Assembly (NCBI GenBank): GCA_031769625.1 | Contig: JAUIMM010000121.1 | Span: 14,256,001 to 14,320,000, forward strand | Direction: 5' to 3' | DNA length: 64,000 nucleotides | Origin: Taudactylus pleione | Taxonomy: Eukaryota; Chordata; Amphibia; Anura; Myobatrachidae | Shown here: positions 11,806-24,400 of the stretch, in pieces | Numbering within the stretch: the first letter of the stretch is position 1 | Layout: each line of letters opens with the position of its first letter | Program-made: the position numbers and the translations under genes | Notes under the pieces: model-generated | What the model was told of the DNA's origin: nothing | The model's input: only the letters and a program-made list of their open reading frames with translations | Database searches by the model: none

Positions 11806-11925
11806 TTCAAATTATATTGCATCACCTATCGTTATGCTTAAACTAAGATATGTTAATTTTTAGTGTGATGGGGGGGTGGGGGCACCAAAGAAAATTGATC
11901 TAAAACCGAACCTGCACAGACTGTA

Positions 11926-12093
11926 GGGGTCTAGTTACTAAGCAGTGTTAGGAGACAGAGTGAAAAGGTGCCAGCCAATCCACTCCTAACTGCCATCTCA
12001 CAGGCTGTTTGAAAAATGATAGTTGGGAGCTGATTGGCTGGCACCTTATCACTTTTCACTCTGTCTCCTTACACTGCTTAGTAACTAGACCCC
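11926..12093. mobile_element. Second copy of the GGGGTCTA-TTACTAAG foldback MITE
   Basis: It shares ends and arms with the 4044-4242 copy (GGAGACAGAGTGAAAAG, AGCTGATTGGCTGGCACC) but is about 30 bp shorter in one arm. No matching 3-bp flank is seen. Confidence 0.75.
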
Positions 12094-13207
12094 AGTGGAT
12101 GCTGTGTTGACAGATCTTAACCATTTTAATATAGTTTGCAGTGACACTATACAGCTGAGCTTGCAGTTTGCTTCTAGTGCCCTTGGTGCATTAAAATATC
12201 TTTTATATCATGTTTACTGTATCTGATTATACATTTTTTGCATTTTTAATACTCCTCTATAATGAGTATCACTTTATAAAGCTGAGCTGAACTGCATCCA
12301 GGGCCGGATTATAGGGAGGGCGACAGGGGCAGTTGTTCCTTAGCCTCCACACATAGGGACCCCCCACTGTGTCGCTCGCACCATCCCCAAGATCTGTTTT
12401 TAAAAAAAATCTTTTAACAGAGCAAAGACCCGTGATTAAGCTCCACCCCCTGAATTTGGCTCCGCCTCCTTATTCTGTTGCTGGGCTGATGCCACTCACT
12501 GAAGTAAGCAGCAGTAATGTATATATGTGTATCTGTGTTTGTGTGTGTGTCTGTGTGTGTACATATATATATTAGGGGTGTGCACCGGCCACTTTTCGTG
12601 TTTTGTGTTTTGGTTTTGGATCTGGATCTTTCTTCGTGTTTTAGATCTGGATTGGTTTTGCCAAAACCACCCTTCCATTTTTTGGGTTCTGTGTTTTGTG
12701 TTTTGGATCTGTATTTTTTTTTAAAAAGCATAAAAACAGCTAAAATCACAGAATTTGTGGGTTTTTCTGCTCCTATGCTATTATTAACCTCAATAACCTT
12801 AATTTCCACAAATTTCCAGTCTATTCTGAACACCTCACACCTCACAATAGTGTTTTTATGTCCAAAAGGTTGCACCGAGTTAGCTGGATGACTATGCTAA
12901 GAGATACGAGTGGGCGGCACAAACACGTGGCCCATCTAGGAGTGACACTGCAGTGGCAGACAGGATGGCAGTTTGAAAAACTAGGCCCCAAACAGTACAT
13001 AATGCAAAGAAAAAAAAGAGGTGCAAGATGGAATTGTCCTTGGGCCCTCCCACCCACCCTTATGTTGTATAAACAGGACATGCACACTTTAACAAACCAA
13101 TCATTTCAGCACCAGGGTCTGCCACATGACTGTGGCTGAAATGATTGGTTCGTTTGGGCCCCCACAAAACAAGCTGGCAATTAATCAGTCCCTGCACAAA
13201 CTGGCTC

Positions 13208-16200
13208 TACGGAGGCAAGATGTCGTCCTCATCCTCCTCATCCACCGATTCCTCACCCTCTTCAGTGTTGTGTACATCCTCATCCTCACAGAGTATTAAC
13301 TCGTCCCCGCTGGAATCCACCACCACAGGTCCCTCTGTACGTTCTGGAGGCTGGTCTCCCTAGAAGAGTTGATAATTCATTTTTATGAACATCATCTTCT
13401 CCACATTTTGTGGAAGCAACCTCCTATGCCTTTCGCTGACAAGGTTCCCGGCTGCACTAAACACTCTTTCGGAGTACACACTGGAGGGGGGGCGACTCAG
13501 GTAAAATAGAGCCAGTTTGTACAGGGGCCTCCAAATTGCCTCTTTTTCCTGCCAGTACAGGTACGGACTGTCTGACATGCCTACTTGGATGCTGTCACCG
13601 ATGTAATCCTCCACCATTCTGTCAATGGTGACAGTATCATATGCAGTGACAGTAGACATGTCAGAAATTGTTGCCAGGTCCTTCAGTCCGGACGCCTGCC
13701 CTACATCACCACCAGCAGGTTGCTTAGGATACCTAAGTTTTTTCCTGGCAGCCCCAGTTGTGGGAGAAAATTAAGAAGGAGCTGTTGACGTGTCACGTTC
13801 CGCTTCAGCTGACAGTGTTTTCACCAGCAGGTCTTTGCACCTCTGCAGGCTTGTGTCGGCCGGAAAGAGAGACACCACATAGGCTTTAAACCTAGGATCG
13901 AGCACGGTGGCCAAAATGTAGTGGTCTGATTTCAACAGATTGACCACCCTGGAATCTTGGCAAAGCGAATGAAGGGCTTCATCCACAAGTCCCACATGCC
14001 GAGCGGAATCGCTCCGTCTTAGCTCCTCCTTCACTTTCTCCAGCTGCTTCTGCAAAAGCCTGATGAGGGGAATGACCCGACTCAAGCTGGCAGTGTCTGA
14101 ACTGACTTCACGTAGGGCTGCCCCTGTCGAAGGGCTGGAGAACCTTGCACAACATGGAAATCATTCTCCACTGCGCTTGAGTCAGGTGCATACCCCCTCC
14201 TTTGCCTATGTCATAGGTGGATGTATAGGCTTGAATGGCCTTTTGCTGCTCCTCCATCCTCTGAAGCATATAGAGGGTTGAGTTCCACCGCGTCACAACC
14301 TCTTGCTTCAGGTGATGGCAGGGCAGGTTCAAGAGTGTTTGCTGGCGCTCCAGTCTTCGGCACGCAGTCGCTGAATGGTGAAAGTGGCCAGAAATTTTTT
14401 GGGCCACCCAAAGCGTCTCCTGCATGCCCCTGTCGCTTTTCAGAAAATTCTGCACCACCAAGTTTATTGTGTGAGCAAAACATGGGACGTGCTGGAATTT
14501 GCCCAGATGTAATGCCCGCAATCCCCAGGAGAGTCTAAGTGGGGTAAGCCACTGGGCGATGATTTCCCTCAGTTTCTCTAAGAGGTTGTTGGCGGTGTGC
14601 CTCTTACTGAAACCGGTGATACACAGCGTAGCCTGCCTTGGAACGAGCTGGCGTTTCTGAGATGCTGCTACTGGTGATGCTGCTGTTGTGATACATCTAC
14701 CCAGTGGGCTGTCACAGTCATATAGTCCTTAGTCTGCCCTCACTTGTCCACATGTCTGTGGTTAAGTGGACATTGGGTTCAACCGCATTTTTCAGGAGAC
14801 TGAGGACACTTTTTCTGATGTTTCTGTACAGTCTCGGTATCGCCTGCCTAGTGAAGTGGAATCTAGACGGGATTTGGAACCGGGGACACACTACCTCCAT
14901 CAATTGTCTAAATCCCACTGCACTAATGGCGGATACCGGACGCACGTCTAACACCAACATAGCAGTCAAGGCCTTAGTTATACGTTTTGCTTAAGGATGA
15001 CTGCTGTCGTACTTCATCCTCCTCGCTAAGGACTGTTGGAGGGTCAATTGTTTAGTAAAAGTAGTGGTCCTACTTCCTCTCTGGGATGATGAACGACTCC
15101 CAGCAGCAGCAACAGCAGCAGCGGCAGCAGGAGGCGTAGCAATGCAGGATCCTCCGGAGGAATCCCGGATAGGAGAGTCAGTCATGCCAGTGACATGGCC
15201 TGCAGGACTACTTCCAATCCTGACTAAGGAGGAAATTGACGAGGAGGGAGTTGACGGTGTGGTTTGCAGGCGCTTGGATACAACAGGACAACAAGATTTA
15301 GGTGTCCCTGGACTGCTTAAGGTCTTAGCCGAAGTTTCTGAACTTGACAGTAACTTTTTATGAACGCGCTACAGGTGCTGTATAAGGGAGGTGGTTAACG
15401 TCCCTACCCCTACTTATTTCACCTTCACATATGGTACATATGGCAAGACAGTTGTTGTCCGGATTTGGATAGAAATATTGCCAGACCAAAGAGATGGAAT
15501 GTTTGGTCTTCTGCCCTGGCATGACCGTGATGGGCTTTTTCATCCCACGGACAACAACTGTCTCCCCCGGAGCCTGATTTAAACAAACCACATCACCATC
15601 AGAATCCTCCTCGCCAACTTCCTCCTCAGCGCCAGCTACACCAGTATCATCATCCTGTTGTACTTCAACAGTGAAATCTTCAATTTGCATATCAGCAAGT
15701 GGACTGTGGGTGCTCCTTTCAGCACTTGCAGGGGGTGTGCAAATGGTGGAAAGAGCCACCCCTTCCCGTCCAGTGCTGGGAAGGTCAGGCATCGCAACCG
15801 CCACCACACTTCGACTCTCCTTGGGGATTTGTGATATCTTCTTAGAATGCACAGTTCTTCGCTGTACTTTTGCCAGCTTAACTCGTTTGATTTTTTTAGC
15901 AGGAGGAGGGCTTCCATCGTCATGTGAAGCTGAACCACTAGTCATGAACATAGGGAAAGACCTTAGCCGTTCCTTGCCACTCCGTGTCGTAAATGGCATA
16001 TTGGCAAGTTTAAGTTTTTCTTCAGATGATTTAAATGTTTTTTTTAAGGTCATTTTCCTGAACTTTGTCATTTGGGATTGTATGTGCCCTCTACTATGAC
16101 ATTGGGTATCGGCCTTGGCAGACGACGTTGATGGCATGTTATCATCTATGTCATGACTAGTGGCAGTAGCTTCAGCACTAGGAGGAAGTGGTTCTTGATC

Positions 16201-16242
16201 TTTCCCTATGTTATTGTTATCGGAGAAAGTTTGGTCCTCCAT
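13208..16242 (-). pseudogene. BED-hAT transposase relic, copy A
   Basis: Homologous along its whole length to the intact ORF at 30467-33583, and reads from MEDQTFSDNNN at 16242 to the matching stop at 13208-13210. It is broken in several places. An 11-bp deletion near 15390 removes part of the BED zinc finger and shifts the frame. A GAA-to-TAA change lies near 14993, and further frame changes occur around 14100-14130 and 14520-14700. The hATC region (13360-13660, with SSVYSERVFSAAGN) is still readable. The total length is about 80 bp short of the intact copy. It cannot make a full transposase, but its ends could still be acted on in trans. Confidence 0.9.
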
Positions 16243-16289
16243 TTATGTTATATTGATATATACGTGCGGCTAAGGCGCACACAAACACA

Positions 16290-17835
16290 GAAAATAATTT
16301 TTTATTTTTGTTGGAGACTAGTGCACTTTGTGGGTTACACCACCTTTTAAGAAATGAGCCAGCCGGCTCTTTACTTATGGGACACAGGCGCACGCTTGGC
16401 GCTGCTCCTTTGTTGATGCATGTGCAGCTACAGCCCACACAATTCACAAAGGCAGAAAAAAAAAGAAGAATTTTTTATTTTTTGTGGAGCGCACTTTGGG
16501 GGTTACACCACCCTTTAACAGACAGATGCACGCTTGGCGCTGCTGCTTTGAGGATGCACGTACAGTGCCGACAATTCACAAACACAGAAGAAAATGTTTT
16601 ATTTTTGTTGGAGTGCACTTTGGGGGTTACACCACCCTTTAACAGACAGACGCACGCTTGGCACTACTCCTTTGTTGATGCACGTGCAGCCACAGTGCAC
16701 ACAATTCACAAACAGAGAAAATATTTTTTTATTTTGTTTGGAGTGCACTTTGGGGGTTACAGCACCCTTTAACGGTCAAGCCAGCCGGCCCTTTACCTAT
16801 GACACAGGGGCACGCTTGGCGCTACTTTGTTGATGCACGTGTGGCTACTGCGCACACAATTCACAAACACAAAAAATATATATTTTTATTTTTTTGCAGT
16901 GCACTTTGGGGGTTGCAGCACCCTTTAACGGTCAAGCTAGCCGGCCCTTTCCTTATGGGACACAGGCGCACGCTTGGCGCTACTTTGTTGATGCACGTGC
17001 GGCTACTGAGCACACATTTCACAAACACAAAAAAACATATTTTTTTATTTTGTTTGGAGTTCCCTTTGGGGGTTACAGCACCATTTAATGGACAAGCCAG
17101 CCGGCCCTTTACCTATGACACAGGCGCATGCTTGGCGCTACTTTGTTGATGCACGTGCGGCTACTGAGCACACAATTCACAAACACAAAAAAAAATATTT
17201 TTTTATTTTGTTTGGAGTTCCCTTTGGGGGTTACAGCACCATTTAATGGACAAGCCAGCCGGCTCTTTACTTATGGGACACAGGCGCACGCTTGGCGCTG
17301 CTCCTTTGTTGATGCACGTGCAGCCACAGTGCACACAATTCACAAACACAGAAAATAATTTTTTATTTTGTTTGGAGTGCACTTTGGGGGTTACAGCACC
17401 CTTTAACTGGTCAAGCCAGCCGGCCCTTTACCTATGGCACACAGGCGCACACTTGGTGCTGCTCCTTTGTTGATGCACGTGCAGCCACAATGCACATAAT
17501 TCACAAACACAGAAAATATTTTTTTATTTTGTTTGGAGTTCCCTTTGGGGGTTACAGCACCCTATAACAGACAAGCCAGTCGGCCCTTTACTTATGGGAC
17601 ACAGGCGCACGCTTGGCGCTGCTCCTTTGTTGATGCACGTGCAGCCACAGTGCACACAATTCACAAACACAGAAAATATTTTTTTTATTTTGTTTGGAGT
17701 GCACTTTGGGGTTACAGCACCCTTTAACGGTCAAGCCAGTCGGCCCCTTTACTTATGACACAGGCGCATGCTTGGCACTACTTTGTTGATGCACGTGCGG
17801 CTACTGCGCACACAATTCACAAACACAAAAAAATA
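16290..17835 (-). repeat. 160-bp satellite monomers of copy A
   Basis: About ten tandem monomers of 130-165 bp in inverted orientation relative to the main array. Each has the TTTGTTGATGCACGTGC block, AATTCACAAACACA and CTTTGGGGGTTACA segments. They are more diverged from each other than the monomers at 21440-30425, consistent with an older array. The short ORFs across them change frame between monomers and are not genes. Confidence 0.85.
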
Positions 17836-17879
17836 TTTATTTTTTTGCACATGCGGGGAGCACCCCTGATGGACAGAGC

Positions 17880-18150
17880 ACCCCCTGGACAACACTACAG
17901 CACCCCTTTAGGACTGGGACACTGCACAGGACTTTGGAGTGGACACAGCCCCTATGGACAACTGACTGCACAACACAATACAGCCAGCCCCTATGGACTT
18001 TGGAGGAGTGGACACAGCCCCTATGGACAACAACAGCACAGCACAACACAGCCAGCCGCTATGGACTTTGGAGGAGTGGACACAGCCCCTATGGACAACA
18101 GCAGCGCAGCGCAGTACAGCACAGCACAGCACAACACTACACTACACAGC
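17880..18150 (-). repeat. CCCCTATGGAC tandem repeats of copy A
   Basis: Roughly 60-bp units of CAGCCCCTATGGAC and TTTGGAGGAGTGGACAC with CAGCAC-rich spacers. The same block lies between promoter and satellite in the other copies (18391-18690, 21185-21430, 52585-52770). Confidence 0.8.
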
Positions 18151-18224
18151 CCAGCCAGCCCTAACTCCCACCCTCCCTCTTCACTGTCCACAGCCGAGTG
18201 AGAAAATGGCGCTGACGCCGGTAC

Positions 18225-18233
18225 CTTATATAG
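18225..18233 (-). promoter_or_regulatory. TATA box of copy A
   Basis: The minus strand reads CTATATAAGG followed about 30 bases later by TTCTCACTCGGCTG, the same spacing as in the 13.3-kb copy at 21099-21107. The position is conserved between two diverged copies. Confidence 0.55.
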
Positions 18234-18390
18234 AATCTAAAACCCGCGAGACCCGGAAGGCGGGATGATGATGTTTTGCCTCAATTTCAGATCCGAGTCA
18301 GGCGGGAAAAGTCGAGCCTGACTCGGATCGGCCTCAGATCGGGGGGGTTCGGATTTCAGAAATCCAAACCCGCTGACCCCTAATATATAC

Positions 18391-19490
18391 ATGTAAGGCT
18401 GTGCTGGCTGTGTTGTGCTGTGCTGCTGTTGTCCAAAGGGGCTGTGTCCACTCCTCCAAAGTCCATAGGGGCTGGCTGTGTTGTGCTGTGCTGCTGTTGT
18501 CCATAGGGGCTGTGTCCACTCCTCCAAAGTCCATAGGGGCTGGCTGGACTGTGTTGTGCAGTCAGTTGTCCATAGGGGCTGTGTCCACTCCAAAGTCCTG
18601 TGCAGTGTCCCAGTCCTAAAGGGGTGCTGTAGTGTTGTCCAGGGGGTGCTCTGTCCATCAGGGGTGCTCCCCCCAAGTGCAAAAAAATAAATATTTTTTC
18701 TGTGTTTGTGAATTGTGTGCGCAGTAGCCGCACGTGCATCAACAAAGTACTGCCAAGCGTGCGCCTGTGTCCCATAAATAAAGGGCCAGCTGGCTTGTCT
18801 GTTAAAGGGTGCTGTAACCCCCAAAGGGCACTCCAAACAAAATTTAAAAAAAAATTCCGTGTTTGTGAATTGTGTGCACTGTGGCTGCACGTGCATCAAC
18901 AAAGGAGCAGCGCCAAGCGTGCGCCTGTGTCCCATAAGGAAAGGGCCAGCTGGCTTGTCCATTAAAGGGTGCTGTAACCCCCAAAGGGCACTCCAAACAA
19001 AATAAAAAAATATATTTCTTTGTGCTTGTGAATTGTGTGCACAGTAGCGGCACGTGCATCAACAAAGTACTGCCAAGCGTGCGCCTGTGTCATAAGTAAA
19101 GGGCCGGCTGGCTTGACCGTTAAAGGGTGCTATAACCCCCAAGTGCACTCCAAACGAAATAAAAAAATATTTTCTGTGTTTGTGAATTGTGTGCACTGTG
19201 GCTGCACGTCCATCAACAAAGGAGCAGCGCCAAGCGTGCATCTGTCTGTTAAAGGGTGGTGTAACCCCCAAAGTGCGCTTCACAAAGAATAAAAAATTCA
19301 TTTTTTTTTTCTGTCTTTGTGAATTGTGTGGGCTGTAGCTGCACGTGCATCAACAAAGGAGCAGCGCCAAGCGTGCGCCTGTGTCCCATAAGTAAAGAGC
19401 CGGCTGGCTCATTTCTTAAAGGGTGGTGTAACCCACAAAGTGCACTAGTCTCCAACAAAAATAAAAAATTATTTTCTGTGTTTGTGTGCA
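18391..19490 (+). repeat. 5' repeat block and satellite monomers of copy C
   Basis: 18391-18690 holds units built on GTCCATAGGGGCTG and GTGTTGTGCTGTGCTGC. 18690-19490 holds about five monomers with GTGCATCAACAAAG and TAAAGGGTGCTGTAACCC. The monomers are closest to those of copy A. Confidence 0.8.
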
Positions 19491-19523
19491 CCTTAGCCGC
19501 ACGTATATATCAATATAACATAA

Positions 19524-20845
19524 GTGGAGGACCAAACTTTCTCTGATAAAAATAAAATAGGGAAAGATCAAGAACCACTTCCTCCTAGTGCTGAAGCTGC
19601 TTCCACTAGTCATGACATAGACGATAACATGCCATCAACGTCGTCTGCCAAGGCCGATACCCAATGTCATAGTAGAGGGCACATACAATCCCAAATGACA
19701 ATGTTCAGGAAAATGACCTTGAAAAAAACATTTAAATCATCTGAAGAGAAACGTAAACTTGCCAATAAGACATTTACGACACGGAGTGGCAAGGAACGGC
19801 TAAGGTCTATCCATATGTTCATGACTAGTGGTTCAGCTTCACATGACGATGGAAGCCCTCCTCCTGCTAAAAAAATCAAACGAGTTAAGCTGGCAAAAGC
19901 ACAGCGAAGAACTGTGCATTCTAAGAAGATATCACAAATCCCCAAGGAGAGTCGAAGTGTGGTGGCGGTTGCGATACCTGACCTTCCCAGCACTGGACGG
20001 GAAGAGGTGGCTCTTTCCACCATTTGCACACCCCCTGCAAGTGCTGAAAGGAGCACCCACAGTCCACTTGCTGATATGCAAATTGAAGATGTCACTGTTG
20101 AAGTACAATAGGATGAGGATACTGGTGTAGCTGGCGCTGAGGAGGAAGTTGGTGAGGAGGATTCTGATGGTGATGTGGTTTGTTTAAATCAGGCTCCGGG
20201 GGAGAGAGTTATTGTCCATGGGATGAAAAAGCCCATCACGGTCATGCCTGGGCAGAAGACCAAACATTCCACCTCTTTGGTCTGGCAATATTTCTATCCA
20301 AATCCGGACAACAACTGTCTTGCCATATGTACCATATGTAAAGGTGAAATAAGTAGGGGTAGGGACGTTAGCCACCTAGGAACATCCTGCCTTATACGGC
20401 ACCTGCAGCGCGTTCATAAAAAGTTACTGTCAAGTTCAGAAACTTTGGCTAAGACCGTAAGCAGTCCAGGGACACCTAAATCCTGTTGTCCTGTTGTATC
20501 CAAGCGCCTGCAAACCACACCGTCAACTCCCTCCTCGTCAATTTCCTCCTTAGTCAGGATCAGAAGTAGTCCTGCAGGCCATGTCACTGGCATGACTGAC
20601 TCTCCTATCCGGGATTCCTCCAGGGGATCCTGCATTGCTACGCCTCCTGCTGCCGCTGCTGCTGTTGCTGCTGCTGGGAGTCGTTCATCATCCCAGAGAG
20701 GAAGTAGGAACACCACTACTTTTACTAAACAATTGACCCTCCAACAGTCCTTAGCGAGGAGGATGAAGTACGACAGCAGTCATCCTGAAGCAAAACGTAT
20801 AGCTGAGGCCTTGACTGCTATGTTGGTGTTAGACGTTCGTCCGGA
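19524..20845 (+). pseudogene. BED-hAT transposase relic, copy C (N-terminal part)
   Basis: Aligns codon for codon with residues 1-442 of the intact ORF at 30467. A CAG-to-TAG change at 20109-20111 stops it at the position of Q197. Downstream the frame stays open through the BED finger (CTICKGEISRGRD) and the poly-alanine tract to VLDVRP. Sequence then jumps to the right end of the element, so the RNase H-like and hATC domains are missing. It cannot encode a transposase. If the stop were bypassed, a BED-only DNA-binding fragment could result, but nothing in the sequence shows this. Confidence 0.9.
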
Positions 20846-20898
20846 AAGATCCAGATCCAAAACCAAAACAAAAAATACGAAAAGTGGCCGGTGCACAC

Positions 20899-20903
<5 letters not shown>

Positions 20904-20938
<35 letters not shown>
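20904..20938. repeat. (AT)n microsatellite between copies C and B
   Basis: A pure AT run. Its last 8 bases (ATATATAT) are repeated after the right end of the intact copy at 34218-34225. Confidence 0.9.
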
Positions 20939-20941
<3 letters not shown>

Positions 20942-20950
20942 GGGTGAGCG

Positions 20951-21040
20951 GGTTCGGATTTCTGAAATCCGAACCCCCCCGAGCCCCCCCGATCCGAGTC
21001 CGATCCGAGTCAGGCTCGACTTTTCCCGCCTGACTCGGAT
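20951..21040. repeat. Two subterminal hairpins at the left end of copy B
   Basis: The first is GGTTCGGATTTC-T-GAAATCCGAACC (20951-20975), with a 12-bp stem and a one-base centre. The second has 13-bp arms ATCCGAGTCAGGC and GCCTGACTCGGAT (21003-21040). Both recur in copies A (18286-18370) and D (52805-52895). In hAT elements subterminal repeats bind transposase, so this role is likely but inferred. Confidence 0.7.
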
Positions 21041-21098
21041 CTGACATCGAGGCAAAACGTCATCATCCCGCCTTCCGAGTCTCGCGGGTTTTGGATCC

Positions 21099-21107
21099 TA
21101 TATAAGG
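21099..21107 (+). promoter_or_regulatory. TATA box of copy B
   Basis: TATATAAGG lies 160 bp inside the left terminus. TTCTCACTCGGCTG, 25-30 bp further on, would fit an initiator. The same pair is kept in copy A. The transposase start codon is 9.36 kb downstream, across the satellite, so either a very long leader, an intron, or a second promoter in the array is needed. Confidence 0.55.
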
Positions 21108-21184
21108 TACCCGCGTCGGCGCCATTTTCTCACTCGGCTGTGGACAGTGAAGAGGGAGGGTGGGAGTTAGTGCTGTGTAGTGTA

Positions 21185-21430
21185 GTGTAGTGTAGTGCTG
21201 CTGTTGTCCACTACTTCAAAGTCCATAGGGGCTGGCTGTGTTGTGCTGTGCTGCTGTTGTTAATAGGGGCTGTGTCCACTACTTCAAAGTCCATAGGGGC
21301 TGGCTGGACTGTGTTGTGCAGTCAGTTCTCCATAGGGGCTGTGTCCACTCCAAAGTCCTGTGCAGTGTCCCAGTCCTAAAGGGGTGCTGTAGTGTTGTCC
21401 AGGGGGTGCTCTGTCCATCAGGGGTGCTCC
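21185..21430 (+). repeat. GTCCATAGGGGCTG tandem repeats of copy B
   Basis: Roughly 60-bp units (GTCCACTACTTCAAAGTCCA, TAGGGGCTGG, GTGTTGTGCTGTGCTGC) lie between the promoter and the satellite. They match the blocks in copies A, C and D. Confidence 0.85.
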
Positions 21431-21439
21431 CCCCAAGTG

Positions 21440-24400
21440 CTAAAAAAATAATATATTTTCTGTGTTTGTGAATTGTGTGCGCAGTAGCCGCACGTGCATC
21501 AACAAAGTAGTGCCAAGCGTTGCCTGTGTCATAAGTAAAGGGCCGGCTGGCTTGACCGTTAAAGGGTGCTGTAACCCCCGAAAGTACACTCCAGTCCAAA
21601 CCAAAAAAAAATTATTTTCTGTGTTTGTGAATTGTGTGCGCAGTAGCCGCACGTGCATCAACAAAGTAGTGCCAAGCGTGCGCCTGTGTCATAAGTAAAG
21701 GGCCGGCTGGCTTGATCGTTAAGGGTGCTGTAACCCCCGAAAGTACACTCCAGTCCAAACCAAAAAAAAAATTATTTTCTGTGTTTGTGAATTGTGTGCG
21801 CAGTAGCCGCACGTGCATCAACAAAGTAGTGCCAAACGTGCGCCTGTGTCATAAGTAAAGGGCCGGCTGGCTTGACCGTTAAGGGTGCTGTAACCCCCGA
21901 AAGTACACTCCAGTCCAAACCAAAAAAAAAATTATTTTCTGTGTTTGTGAATTGTGTGCGCAGTAGCCGCACGTGCATCAACAAAGTAGTGCCAAACGTG
22001 CGCCTGTGTCATAAGTAAAGGGCCGGCTGGCTTGACCGTTAAGGGTGCTGTAACCCCCGAAAGTACACTCCAGTCCAAACCCCAAAAAAAAATTATTTTC
22101 TGTGTTTGTGAATTGTGTGCGCAGTAGCCGCACGTGCATCAACAAAGTAGTGCCAAGCGTGCGCCTGTGTCATAAGTAAAGGGCCGGCTGGCTTGACCGT
22201 TAAGGGTGCTGTAACCACCGAAAGTACACTCCAGTCCAAACCAAAAAAAAAATTATTTTCTGTGTTTGTGAATTGTGTGCGCAGTAGCCGCACGTGCATC
22301 AACAAAGTAGTGCCAAGCGTGCGCCTGTGTCATAAGTAAAGGGCCGGCTGGCTTGACCGTTAAGGGTGCTGTAACCCCCGAAAGTACACTCCAGTCCAAA
22401 CCTAAAAAAAAATTATTTTCTGTGTTTGTGAATTGTGTGCGCAGTAGCCGCATGTGCATCAACAAAGTAGTGCCAAGCGTGCGCCTGTGTCATAAGTAAA
22501 GGGCCAGCTGGCTTGACCGTTAAAGGGTGCTGTAACCCCCGAAAGTACACTCCAGTCCAAACCAAAAAAAAATTATTTTCTGTGTTTGTGAATTGTGTGC
22601 GCAGTAGCCGCACGTGCATCAACAAAGTAGTGCCAAGCGTGCGCCTGTGTCATAAGTAAAGGGCCGGCTGGCTTGACCGTTAAAGGGTGCTGTAACCCCC
22701 GAAAGTACACTCCAGTCCAAACCAAAAAAAAATTATTTTCTGTGTTTGTGAATTGTGTGCGCAGTAGCCGCACGTGCATCAACAAAGTAGTGCCAAGAGT
22801 GCGCCTGTGTCATAAGTAAAGGGCCGGCTGGCTTGACCGTTAAAGGGTGCTGTAACCCCCGAAAGTACACTCCAGTCCAAACCTAAAAAAAAATTATTTT
22901 CTGTGTTTGTGAATTGTGTGCGCAGTAGCCGCACGTGCATCAACAAAGTAGTGCCAAGAGTGCCCCTGTGTCATAAGTAAAGGGCCGGCTGGCTTGACCG
23001 TTAAAGGGTGCTGTAACCCCCGAAAGTACACTCCAGTCCAAACCAAAAAAAAATTATTTTCTGTGTTTGTGAATTGTGTGCGCAGTAGCCGCACGTGCAT
23101 CAACAAAGTAGTGCCAAGCGTGCGCCTGTGTCATAAGTAAAGGGCCGGCTGGCTTGACCGTTAAAGGGTGCTGTAACCCCCGAAAGTACACTCCAGTCCA
23201 AACCTAAAAAAAAATTATTTTCTGTGTTTGTGAATTGTGTGCGCAGTAGCCGCACGTGCATCAACAAAGTAGTGCCAAGAGTGCGCCTGTGTCATAAGTA
23301 AAGGGCCGGCTGGCTTGACCGTTAAAGGGTGCTGTAACCCCTGAAAGTACACTCCAGTCCAAACCAAAAAAAAATTATTTTCTGTGTTTGTGAATTGTGT
23401 GCGCAGTAGCCGCACGTGCATCAACAAAGTAGTGCCAAGCGTGCGCCTGTGTCATAAGTAAAGGGCCGGCTGGCTTGACCGTTAAAGGGTGCTGTAACCC
23501 CTGAAAGTACACTCCAGTCCAAACCAAAAAAAAATTATTTTCTGTGTTTGTGAATTGTGTGCGCAGTAGCCGCACGTGCATCAACAAAGTAGTGCCAAGC
23601 GTGCGCCTGTGTCATAAGTAAAGGGCCGGCTGGCTTGACCGTTAAGGGTGCTGTAACTCCGGAAAGTACACTCCAGTCCAAACCAAAAAAAAAATTATTT
23701 TCTGTGTTTGTGAATTGTGTGCGCAGTAGCCGCACGTGCATCAACAAAGTAGTGCCAAGCGTGCGCCTGTGTCATAAGTAAAGGGCCGGCTGGCTTGACC
23801 GTTAAGGGTGCTGTAACCCCCGAAAGTACACTCCAGTCCAAACCAAAAAAAAAATTATTTTCTGTGTTTGTGAATTGTGTGCGCAGTAGCCGCACGTGCA
23901 TCAACAAAGTAGTGCCAAGCGTGCGCCTGTGTCATAAGTAAAGGGCCGGCTGGCTTGACCGTTAAGGGTGCTGTAACCCCCGAAAGTACACTCCAGTCCA
24001 AACCCCAAAAAAAATTATTTTCTGTGTTTGTGAATTGTGTGCGCAGTAGCCGCACGTGCATCAACAAAGTAGTGCCAAGCGTGCGCCTGTGTCATAAGTA
24101 AAGGGCCGGCTGGCTTGACCGTTAAGGGTGCTGTAACCCCCGAAAGTACACTCCAGTCCAAACCAAAAAAAAAAATATTTTCTGTGTTTGTGAATTGTGT
24201 GCGCAGTAGCCGCACGTGCATCAACAAAGTAGTGCCAAGCGTGCGCCTGTGTCATAAGTAAAGGGCCGGCTGGCTTGACCGTTAAGGGTGCTGTAACCCC
24301 CGAAAGTACACTCCAGTCCAAACCTAAAAAAAAATTTTTTTCTGTGTTTGTGAATTGTGTGCGCAGTAGCCGCATGTGCATCAACAAAGTAGTGCCAAGC

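Larger units (their letters stand above)
12573..18382 (-). mobile_element. Large ZBED/hAT transposon, copy A (inverted, inactive)
   Basis: The 5.8-kb copy is in minus orientation. Its 3' terminus TAGGGGTGTGCACCGGCC is at 12573, and its 5' terminus reads inward from 18382 as TAGGGGTCAGCGGGTTTGG. Flanks are ATATATAT (12565-12572) and ATATATAC (18383-18390), a 7/8 match to an 8-bp duplication. In element order it has a TATA-containing left end (18225-18233), CTATGGACAAC-type repeats (17880-18150), about ten 160-bp satellite monomers (16290-17835) and a broken transposase (13208-16242). The arrangement matches the 13.3-kb copy at 20939-34217. Confidence 0.85.
18391..20903 (+). mobile_element. Large ZBED/hAT transposon, copy C (5' truncated, internal deletion)
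   Basis: It begins inside the CCCCTATGGAC-type repeat block, without the left terminal repeat or promoter. About five satellite monomers follow (18690-19490), then transposase codons 1-442, and then a direct jump at about 20845 to the right-terminal AAAGATCCAGATCC sequence, ending GTGCACACCCCTA at 20903. It sits between copy A and the intact copy, separated from the latter by an (AT)n run. It may have arisen by inverted duplication or insertion next to copy A. Confidence 0.75.
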
